From Petrolisthes cinctipes (lineage: Eukaryota; Arthropoda; Malacostraca; Decapoda; Porcellanidae): a stretch of DNA of 64,000 nt. Below, piece after piece: positions 48,696 to 62,709 of this stretch. A program made the translations under genes and the position numbers. How positions within the stretch are numbered: the stretch's first letter is position 1; each line of letters begins with the position of its first letter. The notes under the pieces were generated by a model. That model was not told the origin of the DNA, made no database searches, and worked only from the letters and a program-made list of their open reading frames with translations. Where the stretch lies: assembly GCA_033782935.1 (NCBI GenBank), contig JAWQEG010000004.1, positions 434,001 to 498,000 on the forward strand, given 5' to 3'.

Positions 48696-51600
48696 TTCAG
48701 TACCCGTTTATATCTCAAATTCAGGCTCAAAACACCCGAAAATTCAATATTTTGGGGTCCCAGAAGCAATCTGTACATGCCTACTCAGTGTTAGAGTATT
48801 TTCAAAATACAGGCCCAAAACATGCTGAAAATCGATATTTTAGATTCCCAAAGTCAATATGTGCATGTATCTTCTGTACCCGTTTATATCTCAAATTCAG
48901 ACTCAAAACACCCGAAAATTCAATATTTTTGGGTCCCAGAAGCAATCTGTACAGTGCTAGAATATTTTCAAAATATAGGCTAAAAACATGCTAAAAATCG
49001 ATCTTTTAGGTGCCAAAAAGTCGATATCTCAAATTCAGTCCCAAAACACCCGAAAATTCGATATTTAGGGGTCCCAGAAGCGATCTGTACATGCCTACTC
49101 CGTGTTAGAGTATTTTCAAAATACATGCTCAAAACATACTGAAAATCGATCTTTTAGGTGCACAAAAGTCGATATGTGCATGCATCTTCAGTACCCGTTT
49201 ATATCTCAAATTCAGGCTCAAAACACCCGAAAATTCAATATTTTGGGGTCCCAGAAGCAATCTGTACATGCCTACTCAGTGTTAGACTATTTTCAAAATA
49301 CAGGCCCAAAACATGCTGAAAATCGATATTTTAGATGCCCAAAGTCAATATGTGCATGTATCTTCTGTACCCGTTTATATCTCAAATTCAGGCTCAAAAC
49401 ACCCGAAAATTCAATATTTTGGGGTCCCAGAAGCAATCTGTACATGCCTACACAGTGCTAGAATATTTTCAAAATATAGGCTAAAAACATGCTGAAAATC
49501 GACATTTTAGATGCCAAAAAATCGATATCTCAAATTCAGTCCCAAAAAACCCGAAAATTCGATATTTAGAGGTCCCAGAAGGTATCTGTACATGCCTACT
49601 CCGTGTTAGAGTATTTTCAAAATACAGGCCAAAAACATACTGAAAATCGATCTTTTAGGTGCCCAAAAGTCGATATGTGCATGCATCTTCTGTACCCGTT
49701 TATATCTCAAATTCTGGCCCTAAACACCCGAAAATTCGATATTTTGGGGTCCCAGAAGCGATCTGTACATGCCTACTCCGTGTTAGAGTATTTTCAAAAT
49801 TCATGCCCAAAACATGCTGAAAATCGATATTTTTGGTGCCCAAAGTCAATATGTGCATGTATCTTCTGTACCCGTTTATATCTCAAATTCAGGCTCAAAA
49901 CACCCGAAAATTCAATATTTTGGGGTCCCAGAAGCAATCTGTACAGTGCTAGAATATTTTCAAAATATAGGCTAAAAACATGCTAAAAATCGATCTTTTA
50001 GGTGCCAAAAAGTCGATATCTCAAATTCAGTCCCAAAACACCCGAAAATTCGATATTTAGGGGCCCCAGAAGCGATCTGTACATGCCTACTCCGTGTTAG
50101 AGTATTTTCAAAATACATGCTCAAAACATACTGAAAATCGATCTTTTAGGTACACAAAAGTCGATATGTGCATGCATCTTCAGTACCCGTTTATATCTCA
50201 AATTCAGGCTCAAAACACCCGAAAATTCAATATATTGGGGTCCCAGAAGCAATCTGTACATGCCTACTCAGTGTTAGAGTATTTTCAAAATACAGGCCCA
50301 AAACATGCTGAAAATCGATATTTTAGATGCCCAAAATCAATATGTGCATGTATCTTCTGTACCCGTTTATATCTCAAATTCAGGCTCAAAACACCCGAAA
50401 ATTCAATATTTTGGGGTCCCAGAAGCAATCTGTACATGCCTACTCAGTGTTAGAGTATTTTCAAAATACAGGCCCAAAACATGCTGAAAATCGATATTTT
50501 AGATTCCCAAAGTCAATATGTGCATGTATCTTCTGTACCCGTTTATATCTCAAATTCAGACTCAAAACACCCGAAAATTCAATATTTTTGGGTCCCAGAA
50601 GCAATCTGTACAGTGCTAGAATATTTTCAAAATATAGGCTAAAAACATGCTAAAAATCGATCTTTTAGGTGCCAAAAAGTCGATATCTCAAATTCAGTCT
50701 CAAAACACCCGAAAATTCGATATTTAGGGGTCCCAGAAGCGATCTGTACATGCCTACTCCGTGTTAGAGTATTTTCAAAATACATGCTCAAAACATACTG
50801 AAAATCGATCTTTTAGGTGCACAAAAGTCGATATGTGCATGCATCTTCAGTACCCGTTTATATCTCAAATTCAGGCTCAAAACACCCGAAAATTCAATAT
50901 TTTGGGGTCCCAGAAGCAATCTGTACATGCCTACTCAGTGTTAGACTATTTTCAAAATACAGGCCCAAAACATGCTGAAAATCGATATTTTAGATGCCCA
51001 AAGTCAATATGTGCATGTATCTTCTGTACCCGTTTATATCTCAAATTCAGGCTCAAAACACCCGAAAATTCAATATTTTGGGGTCCCAGAAGCAATCTGT
51101 ACATGCCTACACAGTGCTAGAATATTTTCAAAATATAGGCTAAAAACATGCTGAAAATCGACATTTTAGATGCCAAAAAATCGATATCTCAAATTCAGTC
51201 CCAAAAAACCCGAAAATTCGATATTTAGAGGTCCCAGAAGGTATCTGTACATGCCTACTCCGTGTTAGAGTATTTTCAAAATACAGGCCAAAAACATACT
51301 GAAAATCGATCTTTTAGGTGCCCAAAAGTCGATATGTGCATGCATCTTCTGTACCCGTTTATATCTCAAATTCTGGCCCTAAACACCCGAAAATTCGATA
51401 TTTTGGGGTCCCAGAAGCGATCTGTACATGCCTACTCCGTGTTAGAGTATTTTCAAAATTCAGGCCCAAAACATGCTGAAAATCGATATTTTTGGTGCCC
51501 AAAGTCAATATGTGCATGTATCTTCTGTACCCGTTTATATCTCAAATTCAGGCTCAAAACACCCGAAAATTCAATATTTTGGGGTCCCAGAAGCAATCTG

Positions 51601-52104
51601 TACAGTGCTAGAATATTTTCAAAATATAGGCTAAAAACATGCTAAAAATCGATCTTTTAGGTGCCAAAAAGTCGATATCTCAAATTCAGTCCCAAAACAC
51701 CCGAAAATTCGATATTTAGGGGCCCCAGAAGCGATCTGTACATGCCTACTCCGTGTTAGAGTATTTTCAAAATACATGCTCAAAACATACTGAAAATCGA
51801 TCTTTTAGGTACACAAAAGTCGATATGTGCATGCATCTTCAGTACCCGTTTATATCTCAAATTCAGGCTCAAAACACCCGAAAATTCAATATATTGGGGT
51901 CCCAGAAGCAATCTGTACATGCCTACTCAGTGTTAGAGTATTTTCAAAATACAGGCCCAAAACATGCTGAAAATCGATATTTTAGATGCCCAAAATCAAT
52001 ATGTGCATGTATCTTCTGTACCCGTTTATATCTCAAATTCAGGCTCAAAACACCCGAAAATTCAATATTTTGGGGTCCCAGAAGCAATCTGTACATGCCT
52101 ACAC
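48696..52104. repeat. Recent tandem duplication, period 1659 bp
   Basis: Shared private marks at exactly 1659-bp offset: TAGATTCCCA (48841/50500), ATTTTTGGGTCC, GGGCCCCAGA (50061/51720), GGTACACAAAAG, ATATATTGGGG and CCCAAAATCAATATG. 1659 bp equals 501+491+667, so a whole three-unit block was copied. The copies split where CTACTCAGTGTTAG (50447) meets CTACACAGTGCTAG (52106). Confidence 0.93.
50094..50760. repeat. Tetramer unit A2-B2-B2-C2 (667 bp)
   Basis: Two B2 monomers lie in tandem. The first carries CCCAAAATCAATATG. The second carries TTTTAGATTCCC and ATTTTTGGGTCC and ends in the 10-bp junction deletion. The second B2 and what follows match the unit at 48611, so the doublet marks the junction of the 1659-bp duplication. 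Confidence 0.88.
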
Positions 52105-52837
52105 AGTGCTAGAATATTTTCAAAATATAGGCTAAAAACATGCTAAAAATCGACATTTTAGGAGCCAAAAAATCGATATCTCAAATTCAGTCCCAAAACA
52201 CCCGAGAATTCGATATTTAGAGGTCCCAGAAGGTATCTGTACATGCCTACTCCGTGTTAGAGTATTTTCAAAATACAGGTCAAAAACATACTGAAAATCG
52301 ATCTTTTAGGTGCCCAAAAGTCGATATGTGCATGCATCTTCTGTACCCGTTCATATCTCAAATTCTGGCCCTAAACACCTGAAATTTCGATATTTTGGGG
52401 TCCCAGAAGCGATCTGTACAAGCCTACTCCGTGTTAGAGTATTTTCAAAATTCAGGCCCAAAACATGCTGAAAATCGATATTTTTGGTACCCAAAGTCAA
52501 TATGAGCATGTATCTTCTGTACCCGTTTATATCTCAAATTCAGGCTCAAAACACCCGAAAATTCAATATTTTGGGGTCCCAGAAGCAATCTGTACATGCC
52601 TACTCAGTGCTAGAATATTTTCAAAATTCAGGCCCAAAACATGCTGAAAATCGATATTTTTGGTGCCCAAAGTCAATATGTGCATGTATCTTCTGTACCC
52701 GTTTATATCTCAAATTCAGGCTCAAAACACCCGATAATTCAATATTTTGGGGTCCCAGAAGCAATCTGTACATGCCTACTCAGTGCTAGAATATTTTCAA
52801 AATATAGGCTAAAAACATGCTAAAAATCGATCTTTTA

Positions 52838-55800
52838 GGGGCCAAAAAGTCAATATCTCAAATTCAGTCCCAAAACACCCGAAAATTCGATATTTAGGGG
52901 TCCCAGAAGCAATCTGTACATGCCTACTCCGTGTTAGAGTACTTTCAAAAAACATGCTCAAAACATACTGAAAATCGATCTTTTAGGTGCACAAAAGTCG
53001 ATATGTGCATGCATCTTCAGTACCCGTTTATATCTCAAATTCAGGCTCAAAACACCCGAAAATTCAATATTTTGGGGTCCCAGAAGCAATCTGTACATGC
53101 CTACTCAGTGTTAGAGTATTTTCAAAATACAGGCCCAAAACATGCTGAAAATCGATATTTTAGATGCCCAAAGTCAATATGTGCATGTATCTTCTGTACC
53201 CGTTTATATCTCAAATTCAGGCTCAAAACACCCGAAAATTCAATATTTTGGGGTCCCAGAAGCAATCTGTACATGCCTACACAGTGCTAGAATATTTTCA
53301 AAATATAGGCTAAAAACATGCTAAAAATCGACATTTTAGGTGCCAAAAAAATCTATATCTTAAATTCAGTCGCAAAACACCCGAAAATTCGATATTTAGA
53401 GGACCCAGAAGGTACCTGTACATGCCTACTCCGTGTTAGAGTATTTTCAAAATTCAGGCCCAAAACATGCTGAAAATCGATATTTTTGGTGCCCAAAGTC
53501 AATATGTGCATGTATCATCTTCTGTACCAGTTTATATCTCAAATTCACGCTCAAAACACCCGAAAATTCAATATTTTGGGGTCCCAGAAGCAATCTGTAC
53601 ATGCCTACTCAGTGCTAGAATATTTTCAAAATATAGGCTAAAAACATGCTAAAAATCGATCTTTTAGGTGCCAAAAAGTCAATATCTCAAATTCAGTCCC
53701 AAAACACCCGAAAATTCGATATTTAGGGGTCCCAGAAGCAATCTGTACATGCCTACTCCGTGTTAGAGTACTTTCAAAAAACATGCTCAAAACATACTGA
53801 AAATCGATCTTTTAGGTGCACAAAAGTCGATATGTGCATGCATCTTCAGTACCCGTTTATATCTCAAATTCAGGCTCAAAACACCCGAAAATTCAATATT
53901 TTGGGGTCACAGAAGCAATCTGTACATGCCTACTCAGTGTTAGAGTATTTTCAAAATTCAGGCCCAAAACATGCTGAAAATCGATATTTTAGATGCCCAA
54001 AGTCAATATGTGCATGTATCTTCTGTACCCGTTTATATCTCAAATTCAGGCTCAAAACACCCGAAAATTCAATATTTTGGGGTCCCAGAAGCAATCTGTA
54101 CATGCCTACACAGTGCTAGAATATTTTCAAAATATAGGCTAAAAACATGCTAAAAATCGACATTTTAGGTGCCAAAAAAATCGATATCTTAAATTCAGTC
54201 GCAAAACACCCGAAAATTCGATATTTAGAGGTCCCAGAAGGTATCTGTACATGCCTACTCCGTGTTAGAGTATTTTCAAAATTCAGGCCCAAAACATGCT
54301 GAAAATCGATATTTTTGGTGCCCAAAGTCAATATGTGCATGTATCTTCTGTACCCGTTTATATCTCAAATTCAGGCTCAAAACACCCGAAAATTCAATAT
54401 TTTGGGGTCCCAGAAGCAATCTGTACATGCCTACTCAGTGCTAGAATATTTTCAAAATATAGGATAAAAACATGCTAAAAATCGATCTTTTAGGTGCCAA
54501 AAAGTCGATATCTCAAATTCAGTCCCAAAACACCCGAAAATTCGATATTTAGGGGTCCCAGAAGCGATCTGTACATGCCTACTCCGTGTTAGAGTATTTT
54601 CAAAATACATGCTCAAAACATACTGAAAATCGATCTTTTAGGTGCACAAAAGTCGATATGTGCATGCATCTTCAGTACCCGTTTATATCTCAAATTCAGG
54701 CTCAAAACACCCGAAAATTCAATATTTTGGGGTCCCAGAAGCAATCTGTACATGCCTACTCAGTGTTAGAGTATTTTCAAAATACAGGCCCAAAACATGC
54801 TGAAAATCGATATTTTAGATGCCCAAAGTCAATATGTGCATGTATCTTCTGTGCCCGTTTATATCTTAAATTCAGGCTCAAAACACCCGAAAATTCAATA
54901 TTTTGGGGTCCCAGAAGCAATCTGTACATGCCTACACAGTGCTAGAATATTTTCAAAATATAGGCAAAAAACATGCTAAAAATCGACATTTTAGGTGCCA
55001 AAAAATCGATATCTCAAATTCAGTCCCAAAACACCCGAAAATTCGATATTTAGGGGTCCCAGAAGCGATCTGTACATGCCTACTCCGTGTTAGAGTATTT
55101 TCAAAATACATGCTCAAAACATACTGAAAATCGATCTTTTAGGTGCACAAAAGTCGATATGTGCATGCATCTTCAGTACCCGTTTATATCTCAAATTCAG
55201 GCTCAAAACACCCGAAAATTCAATATTTTGGGGTCCCAGAAGCAATCTGTACATGCCTACTCAGTGTTAGACTATTTTCAAAATACAGGCCCAAAACATG
55301 CTGAAAATCGATATTTTAGATGCCCAAAGTCAATATGTGCATGTATCTTCTGTACCCGTTTATATCTCAAATTCAGGCTCAAAACACCCGAAAATTCAAT
55401 ATTTTGGGGTCCCAGAAGCAATCTGTACATGCCTACTCAGTGCTTGAATATTTTCAAAATATAGGCTAAAAACATGCTAAAAATCGATCTTTTAGGTGCC
55501 AAAAAGTCAATATCTCAAATTCAGTCCCAAAACACCCGAAAATTCGATATTTAGGGGTCCCAGAAGCAATCTGTACATGCCTACTCCGTGTTAGAGTTCT
55601 TTCAAAAAACATGCTCAAAACATACTGAAAATCGATCTTTTAGGTGCACAAAAGTCGATATGTGCATGCATCTTCAGTACCCGTTTATATCTCAAATTCA
55701 GGCTCAAAACACCCGAAAATTCAATATTTTGGGGTCCCAGAAGCAATCTGTACATGCCTACTCAGTGTTAGAGTATTTTCAAAATACAGGCCCAAAACAT

Positions 55801-57920
55801 GCTGAAAATCGATATTTTAGATGCCCAAAGTCAATATGTGCATGTATCTTCTGTACCCGTTTATATCTCAAATTCAGGCTCAAAACACCCGAAAATTCAA
55901 TATTTTGGGGTCCCAGAAGCAATCTGTACATGCCTACACAGTGCTAGAATATTTTCAAAATATAGGCTAAAAACATGCTAAAAATCGACATTTTAGGTGC
56001 CAAAAAAATCGATATCTTAAATTCAGTCGCAAAACACCCGAAAATTCGATATTTAGAGGTCCCAGAAGGTATCTGTACATGCCTACTCCGTGTTAGAGTA
56101 TTTTCAAAATTCAGGCCCAAAACATGCTGAAAATCGATATTTTTGGTGCCCAAAGTCAATATGTGCATGTATCTTCTGTACCAGTTTATATCTCAAATTC
56201 ACGCTCAAAACACCCGAAAATTCAATATTTTGGGGTCCCAGAAGCAATCTGTACATGCCTACTCAGTGCTAGAATATTTTCAAAATATAGGCTAAAAACA
56301 TGCTAAAAATCGATCTTTTAGGTGCCAAAAAGTCAATATCTCAAATTCAGTCCCAAAACACCCGAAAATTCGATATTTAGGGGTCCCAGAAGCAATCTGT
56401 ACATGCCTACTCCGTGTTAGAGTACTTTCAAAAAACATGCTCAAAACATACTGAAAATCGATCTTTTAGGTGCACAAAAGTCGATATGTGCATGCATCTT
56501 CAGTACCCGTTTATATCTCAAATTCAGGCTCAAAACACCCGAAAATTCAATATTTTGGGGTCCCAGAAGCAATCTGTACATGCCTACTCAGTGTTAGAGT
56601 ATTTTCAAAATACAGGCCCAAAAAATGCTGAAAATCGATATTTTAGATGCCCAAAGTCAATATGTGCATGTATCTTCTGTACCCGTTTATATCTCAAATT
56701 CAGGCTCAAAACACCCGAAAATTCAATATTTTGGGGTCCCAGAAGCAATCTGTACATGCCTACACAGTGCTAGAATATTTTCAAAATATAGGCTAAAAAC
56801 ATGCTAAAAATCGACATTTTAGGTGCCAAAAAAATCGATATCTTAAATTCAGTCGCAAAACACCCGAAAATTCGATATTTAGAGGTCCCAGAAGGTATCT
56901 GTACATGCCTACTCCGTGTTAGAGTATTTTCAAAATTCATGCCCAAAACATGCTGAAAATCGATATTTTTGGTGCCCAAAGTCAATATGTGCATGTATCT
57001 TCTGTACCCGTTTATATCTCAAATTCAGGCTCAAAACACCCGAAAATTCAATATTTTGGGGTCCCAGAAGCAATCTGTACATGCCTACTCAGTGCTAGAA
57101 TATTTTCAAAATATAGGCTAAAAACATGCTAAAAATCGATCTTTTAGGTGCCAAAAAGTCGATATCTCAAATTCAGTCCCAAAACACCCGAAAATTCGAT
57201 ATTTAGGGGTCCCAGAAGCGATCTGTACATGCCTACTCCGTGTTAGAGTATTTTCAAAATACATGCTCAAAACATACTGAAAATCGATCTTTTAGGTGCA
57301 CAAAAGTCGATATGTGCATGCATCTTCAGTACCCGTTTATATCTCAAATTCAGGCTCAAAACACCCGAAAATTCAATATTTTGGGGTCCCAGAAGCAATC
57401 TGTACATGCCTACTCAGTGTTAGAGTATTTTCAAAATACAGGCCCAAAACATGCTGAAAATCGATATTTTAGATGCCCAAAGTCAATATGTGCATGTATC
57501 TTCTGTGCCCGTTTATATCTTAAATTCAGGCTCAAAACACCCGAAAATTCAATATTTTGGGGTCCCAGAAGCAATCTGTACATGCCTACACAGTGCTAGA
57601 ATATTTTCAAAATATAGGCAAAAAACATGCTAAAAATCGACATTTTAGGTGCCAAAAAATCGATATCTCAAATTCAGTCCCAAAACACCCGAAAATTTGA
57701 TATTTAGGGGTCCCAGAAGCGATCTGTACATGCCTACTCCGTGTTAGAGTATTTTCAAAATACATGCTCAAAACATACTGAAAATCGATCTTTTAGGTGC
57801 ACAAAAGTCGATATGTGCATGCATCTTCAGTACCCGTTTATATCTCAAATTCAGGCTCAAAACACCCGAAAATTCAATATTTTGGGGTCCCAGAAGCAAT
57901 CTGTACATGCCTACTCAGTG
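52838..57920. repeat. Tandem duplication, period 2654-2657 bp
   Basis: The blocks from about 52.84 and about 55.50 kb share CAATCTGTACATG before CTCCGTG (52910/55567), CTTTCAAAAAACATGC, ATTCACGCTCAAAAC, CTGTGCCCG with ATCTTAAATTC (about 54850/57504) and GGCAAAAAACATGC. The offset shifts from 2657 to 2654 because the first block has a 3-bp insertion (GTATCATCTTCTG) near 53516. Confidence 0.88.
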
Positions 57921-58734
57921 TTAGAGTATTTTCAAAATACAGGCCCAAAACATGCTGAAAATCGATATTTTAGATGCCCAAAGTCAATATGTGCATGTAT
58001 CTTCTGTACCCGTTTATATCTCAAATTCAGGCTCAAAACACCCGAAAATTCAATATTTTGGGGTCCCAGAAGCAATCTGTACAATGCTAGAATATTTTCA
58101 AAATATAGGCTAAAAACATGCTAAAAATCGATCTTTTAGGTGCCAAAAAATCGATATCTCAAATTCAGTACCAAAACACCCGAAAATTCGATATTTAGAG
58201 GTCCCAGAAGGTATCTGTACATGCCTAGTCCGTGTTAGAGTATTTTCAAAATACAGGCCAAAAACATACTGAAAATCGATCTTTTAGGTGCCCAAAAGTC
58301 GATATGTGCATGCATCTTCTGTACCCGTTTATATCTTAAATTCTGGCCCTAAACACCCGAAAATTCGATATTTTGGGGTCCCAGAAGCGATCTGTACATG
58401 CCTACTCCGTGTTAGAGTATTTTCAAAATTCAGGCCCAAAACATGCTGAAAATCGATATTTTTGGTGCCCAAAGTCAATATGTGCATGTATCTTCTGTAC
58501 CCGTTTATATCTCAAATTCAGGCTCAAAACACCCGAAAATTCAATATTTTGGGGTCCCAGAAGCAATCTGTACATGCCTACTCAGTGCTAGAATATTTTC
58601 AAAATATAGGCTAAAAACATGCTAAAAATCGATCTTTTAGGTGCCAAAAAGTCAATATCTCAAATTCAGTCCCAAAACACCCGAAAATTCGATATTTAGG
58701 GGTCCCAGAAGCGATCTGTACATGCCCCTACTAC
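52931..58734. repeat. Array segment 11: trimers alternating with B-C dimers
   Basis: Units: 52931 (502), 53433 dimer (327), 53760 (502), 54262 dimer (324), 54586, 55087, 55588 (502), 56090 dimer (324), 56414 (502), 56916 dimer (324), 57240, 57741 (del, with CTGTACAATG), 58232 (503). The 502-bp trimers end in a C1 with one extra A (GCCAAAAAAATCG) plus CTTAAATTCAGTCGC. The resulting pattern of trimer plus dimer is about 826 bp long. Confidence 0.9.
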
Positions 58735-58855
58735 GTGTTAGAGTATTTTCAAAATACATGCTGAAAACATACTGAAAATCGATCTTTTAGGTGCACAAAA
58801 GTCGATATGTGCATGCATCTTCTGTACCCGTTTATATCTCAAATTCTGGCCCTAA

Positions 58856-61800
58856 ACACCCGAAAATTCGATATTTTGGGGTCCCAGAAGCGATCTGTAC
58901 ATGCCTACTCCGTGTTAGAGTATTTTCAAAATTCAGGCCCAAAACATGCTGAAAATCGATATTTTTGGTGCCCAAAGTCAATATGTGCATGTATCTTCTG
59001 TACCCGTTTATATCTCAAATTCAGGCTCAAAACACCCGAAAATTCAATATTTTGGGGTCCCAGAAGCAATCTGTACATGCCTACACAGTGCTAGAATATT
59101 TTCAAAATATAGGCTAAAAACATGCTAAAAATCGACATTTTAGGTGCCAAAAAATCGATATCTTAAATTCAGTCCCAAAACACCCGAAAATTCGATATTT
59201 AGGGGTCCCAGAAGCGATCTGTACATGCCTACTCCGTGTTAGAGTATTTTCAAAATACATGCTCAAAACATACTGAAAATCGATCTTTTAGGTGCCCAAA
59301 AGTCGATATGTGCATGCATCTTCTGTACCCGTTTATATCTCAAATTCTGGCCCTAAACACCCGAAAATTCAATATTTTGGGGTCCCAGAAGCGATCTGTA
59401 CATGCCTACTCCGTGTTAGAGTATTTTCAAAATTCAGGCCCAAAACATGCTGAAAATCGATATTTTTGGTGCCCAAAGTCAATATGTGCATGTATCTTCT
59501 GTACCCGTTTATATCTCAAATTCAGGCTCAAAACACCCGAAAATTCAATATTTTGGGGTCCCAAAAGCAATCTGTACATGCCTACTCAGTGCTAGAATAT
59601 TTTCAAAATATAGGCTAAAAACATGCTAAAAATCGATCTTTTAGGTGCCAAAAAGTCGATATCTCAAATTCAGTCCCAAAACACCCGAAAATTCGATATT
59701 TAGGGGTCCCAGAAGCGATCTGTACATGCCTACTCCGTGTTAGAGTATTTTCAAAATACAGGCCCAAAACATGCTGAAAATCGATATTTTAGATGCCCAA
59801 AGTCAATATGTGCATGTATCTTCTGTGCCCGTTTATATCTTAAATTCAGGCTCAAAACACCCGAAAATTCAATATTTTGGGGTCCCAGAAGCAATCTGTA
59901 CATGCCTACACAGTGCTAGAATATTTTCAAAATATAGGCTAAAAACATGCTAAAAATCGACATTTTGGGTGCCAAAAAATCGATATCTCAAATTCATTCC
60001 CAAAACACCCGAAAATTCGATATTTAGAGGTCCCAGAAGGATCTGTACATGCCTACTCCGTGTTAGAGTATTTTCAAAATACAGGCCAAAAACATACTGA
60101 AAATCGATCTTTTAGGTGCCCAAAAGTCGATATGTGCATGCATCTTCTGTACCCGTTTATATCTCAAATTCAGGCCCTAAACACCCGAAAATTCGATATT
60201 TTGGGGTCCCAGAAGCGATCTGTACATGCCTACTCCGTGTTAGAGTATTTTCAAAATTCAGGCCCAAAACATGCTGAAAATTGATATTTTTGGTGCCCAA
60301 AGTCAATATGTGCATGTATCTTCTGTACCCGTTTATATCTCAAATTCAGGCTCAAAACACCCGAAAATTCAATATTTTGGGGTCCCAGAAGCAATCTGTA
60401 CAGTGCTAGAATATTTTCAAAATATAGGCTAAAAACATGCTAAAAATCGATCTTTTAGGTGCCAAAAAGTCGATATCTCAAATTCAGTCCCAAAACACCC
60501 GAAAATTCGATATTTAGGGGTCCAAGAAGCGATCTGTACATGCCTACTCCGTGTTAGAGTATTTTCAAAATACATGCTCAAAACATACTGAAAATCGATC
60601 TTTTAGGTGCACAAAAGTCGATATGTGCATGCATCTTCTGTACCCGTTTATATCTCAAATTCTGGCCCTAAACACCCGAAAATTCGATATTTTGGGGTCC
60701 CAGAAGCGATCTGTACATGCCTACTCCGTGTTAGAGTATTTTCAAAATTCAGGCCCAAAACATGCTGAAAATCGATATTTTTGGTGCCCAAAGTCAATAT
60801 GTGCATGTATCTTCTGTACCCGTTTATATCTCAAATTCAGGCTCAAAACACCCGAAAATTCAATATTTTGGGGTCCCAGAAGCAATCTGTACATGCCTAC
60901 TCAGTGCTAGAATATTTTCAAAATATAGGCTAAAAACATGCTAAAAATCGATCTTTTAGGTGCCAAAAAGTCAATATCTCAAATTCAGTCCCAAAACACC
61001 CGAAAATTCGATATTTTGGGGTCCCAGAAGCGATCTGTACATGCCTACTCCGTGTTAGAGTATTTTCAAAATTCAGGCCCAAAACATGCTGAAAATCGAT
61101 ATTTTTGGTGCCCAAAGTCAATATGTGCATGTATCTTCTGTACCCGTTTATATCTCAAATTCAGGCTCAAAACACCCGAAAATTCAATATTTTGGGGTCC
61201 CAGAAGCAATCTGTACATGCCTACACAGTGCTAGAATATTTTCAAAATATAGGCTAAAAACATGCTAAAAATCGACATTTTAGGTGCCAAAAAATCGATA
61301 TCTTAAATTCAGTCCCAAAACACCCGAAAATTCGATATTTAGGGGTCCCAGAAGCGATCTGTACATGCCTACTCCGTGTTAGAGTATTTTCAAAATACAT
61401 GCTCAAAACATACTGAAAATCGATCTTTTAGGTGCCCAAAAGTCGATATGTGCATGCATCTTCTGTACCCGTTTATATCTCAAATTCTGGCCCTAAACAC
61501 CCGAAAATTCAATATTTTGGGGTCCCAGAAGCGATCTGTACATGCCTACTCCGTGTTAGAGTATTTTCAAAATTCAGGCCCAAAACATGCTGAAAATCGA
61601 TATTTTTGGTGCCCAAAGTCAATATGTGCATGTATCTTCTGTACCCGTTTATATCTCAAATTCAGGCTCAAAACACCCGAAAATTCAATATTTTGGGGTC
61701 CCAAAAGCAATCTGTACATGCCTACTCAGTGCTAGAATATTTTCAAAATATAGGCTAAAAACATGCTAAAAATCGATCTTTTAGGTGCCAAAAAGTCGAT

Positions 61801-62600
61801 ATCTCAAATTCAGTCCCAAAACACCCGAAAATTCGATATTTAGGGGTCCCAGAAGCGATCTGTACATGCCTACTCCGTGTTAGAGTATTTTCAAAATACA
61901 GGCCCAAAACATGCTGAAAATCGATATTTTAGATGCCCAAAGTCAATATGTGCATGTATCTTCTGTGCCCGTTTATATCTTAAATTCAGGCTCAAAACAC
62001 CCGAAAATTCAATATTTTGGGGTCCCAGAAGCAATCTGTACATGCCTACACAGTGCTAGAATATTTTCAAAATATAGGCTAAAAACATGCTAAAAATCGA
62101 CATTTTGGGTGCCAAAAAATCGATATCTCAAATTCATTCCCAAAACACCCGAAAATTCGATATTTAGAGGTCCCAGAAGGATCTGTACATGCCTACTCCG
62201 TGTTAGAGTATTTTCAAAATACAGGCCAAAAACATACTGAAAATCGATCTTTTAGGTGCCCAAAAGTCGATATGTGCATGCATCTTCTGTACCCGTTTAT
62301 ATCTCAAATTCAGGCCCTAAACACCCGAAAATTCGATATTTTGGGGTCCCAGAAGCGATCTGTACATGCCTACTCCGTGTTAGAGTATTTTCAAAATTCA
62401 GGCCCAAAACATGCTGAAAATTGATATTTTTGGTGCCCAAAGTCAATATGTGCATGTATCTTCTGTACCCGTTTATATCTCAAATTCAGGCTCAAAACAC
62501 CCGAAAATTCAATATTTTGGGGTCCCAGAAGCAATCTGTACAGTGCTAGAATATTTTCAAAATATAGGCTAAAAACATGCTAAAAATCGATCTTTTAGGT
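58856..62600. repeat. Tandem duplication, period 2140 bp
   Basis: The blocks from about 58856 and about 60996 agree at 2140-bp offset. Shared marks are GTCCCAAAAGCAATC, CTGTGCCCG, CATTTTGGGTGCC, CAAATTCATTCCC, CAGAAGGATCTG (a 1-bp loss) and GAAAATTGATATTT. The copies begin to differ near 60471/62611 (GTCGATATC against GTCAATATC). Confidence 0.91.
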
Positions 62601-62709
62601 GCCAAAAAGTCAATATCTCAAATTCAGTCCCAAAACACCCGAAAATTCGATATTTAGGGGTCCCAGAAGCGATCTGTACATGCCTACTCCGTGTTAGAGT
62701 ATTTTCAAA

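Larger units (their letters stand above)
47442..52930. repeat. Array segment 10: A2 doublet and a 1659-bp duplication
   Basis: Units: 47442 single A2 (177 bp), 47619 A2-B2-C (del), 48110 A1-B1-C2, 48611 A2-B2-C2 (del), 49102 A2-B2-C1, 49603 A1-B1-C2 (del), 50094 A2-B2-B2-C2 tetramer (667 bp, del), 50761 A2-B2-C1, 51262 A1-B1-C2 (del), 51753 A2-B2-C1, 52254 A1-B1-B1-C2 tetramer (677 bp). Confidence 0.9.
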
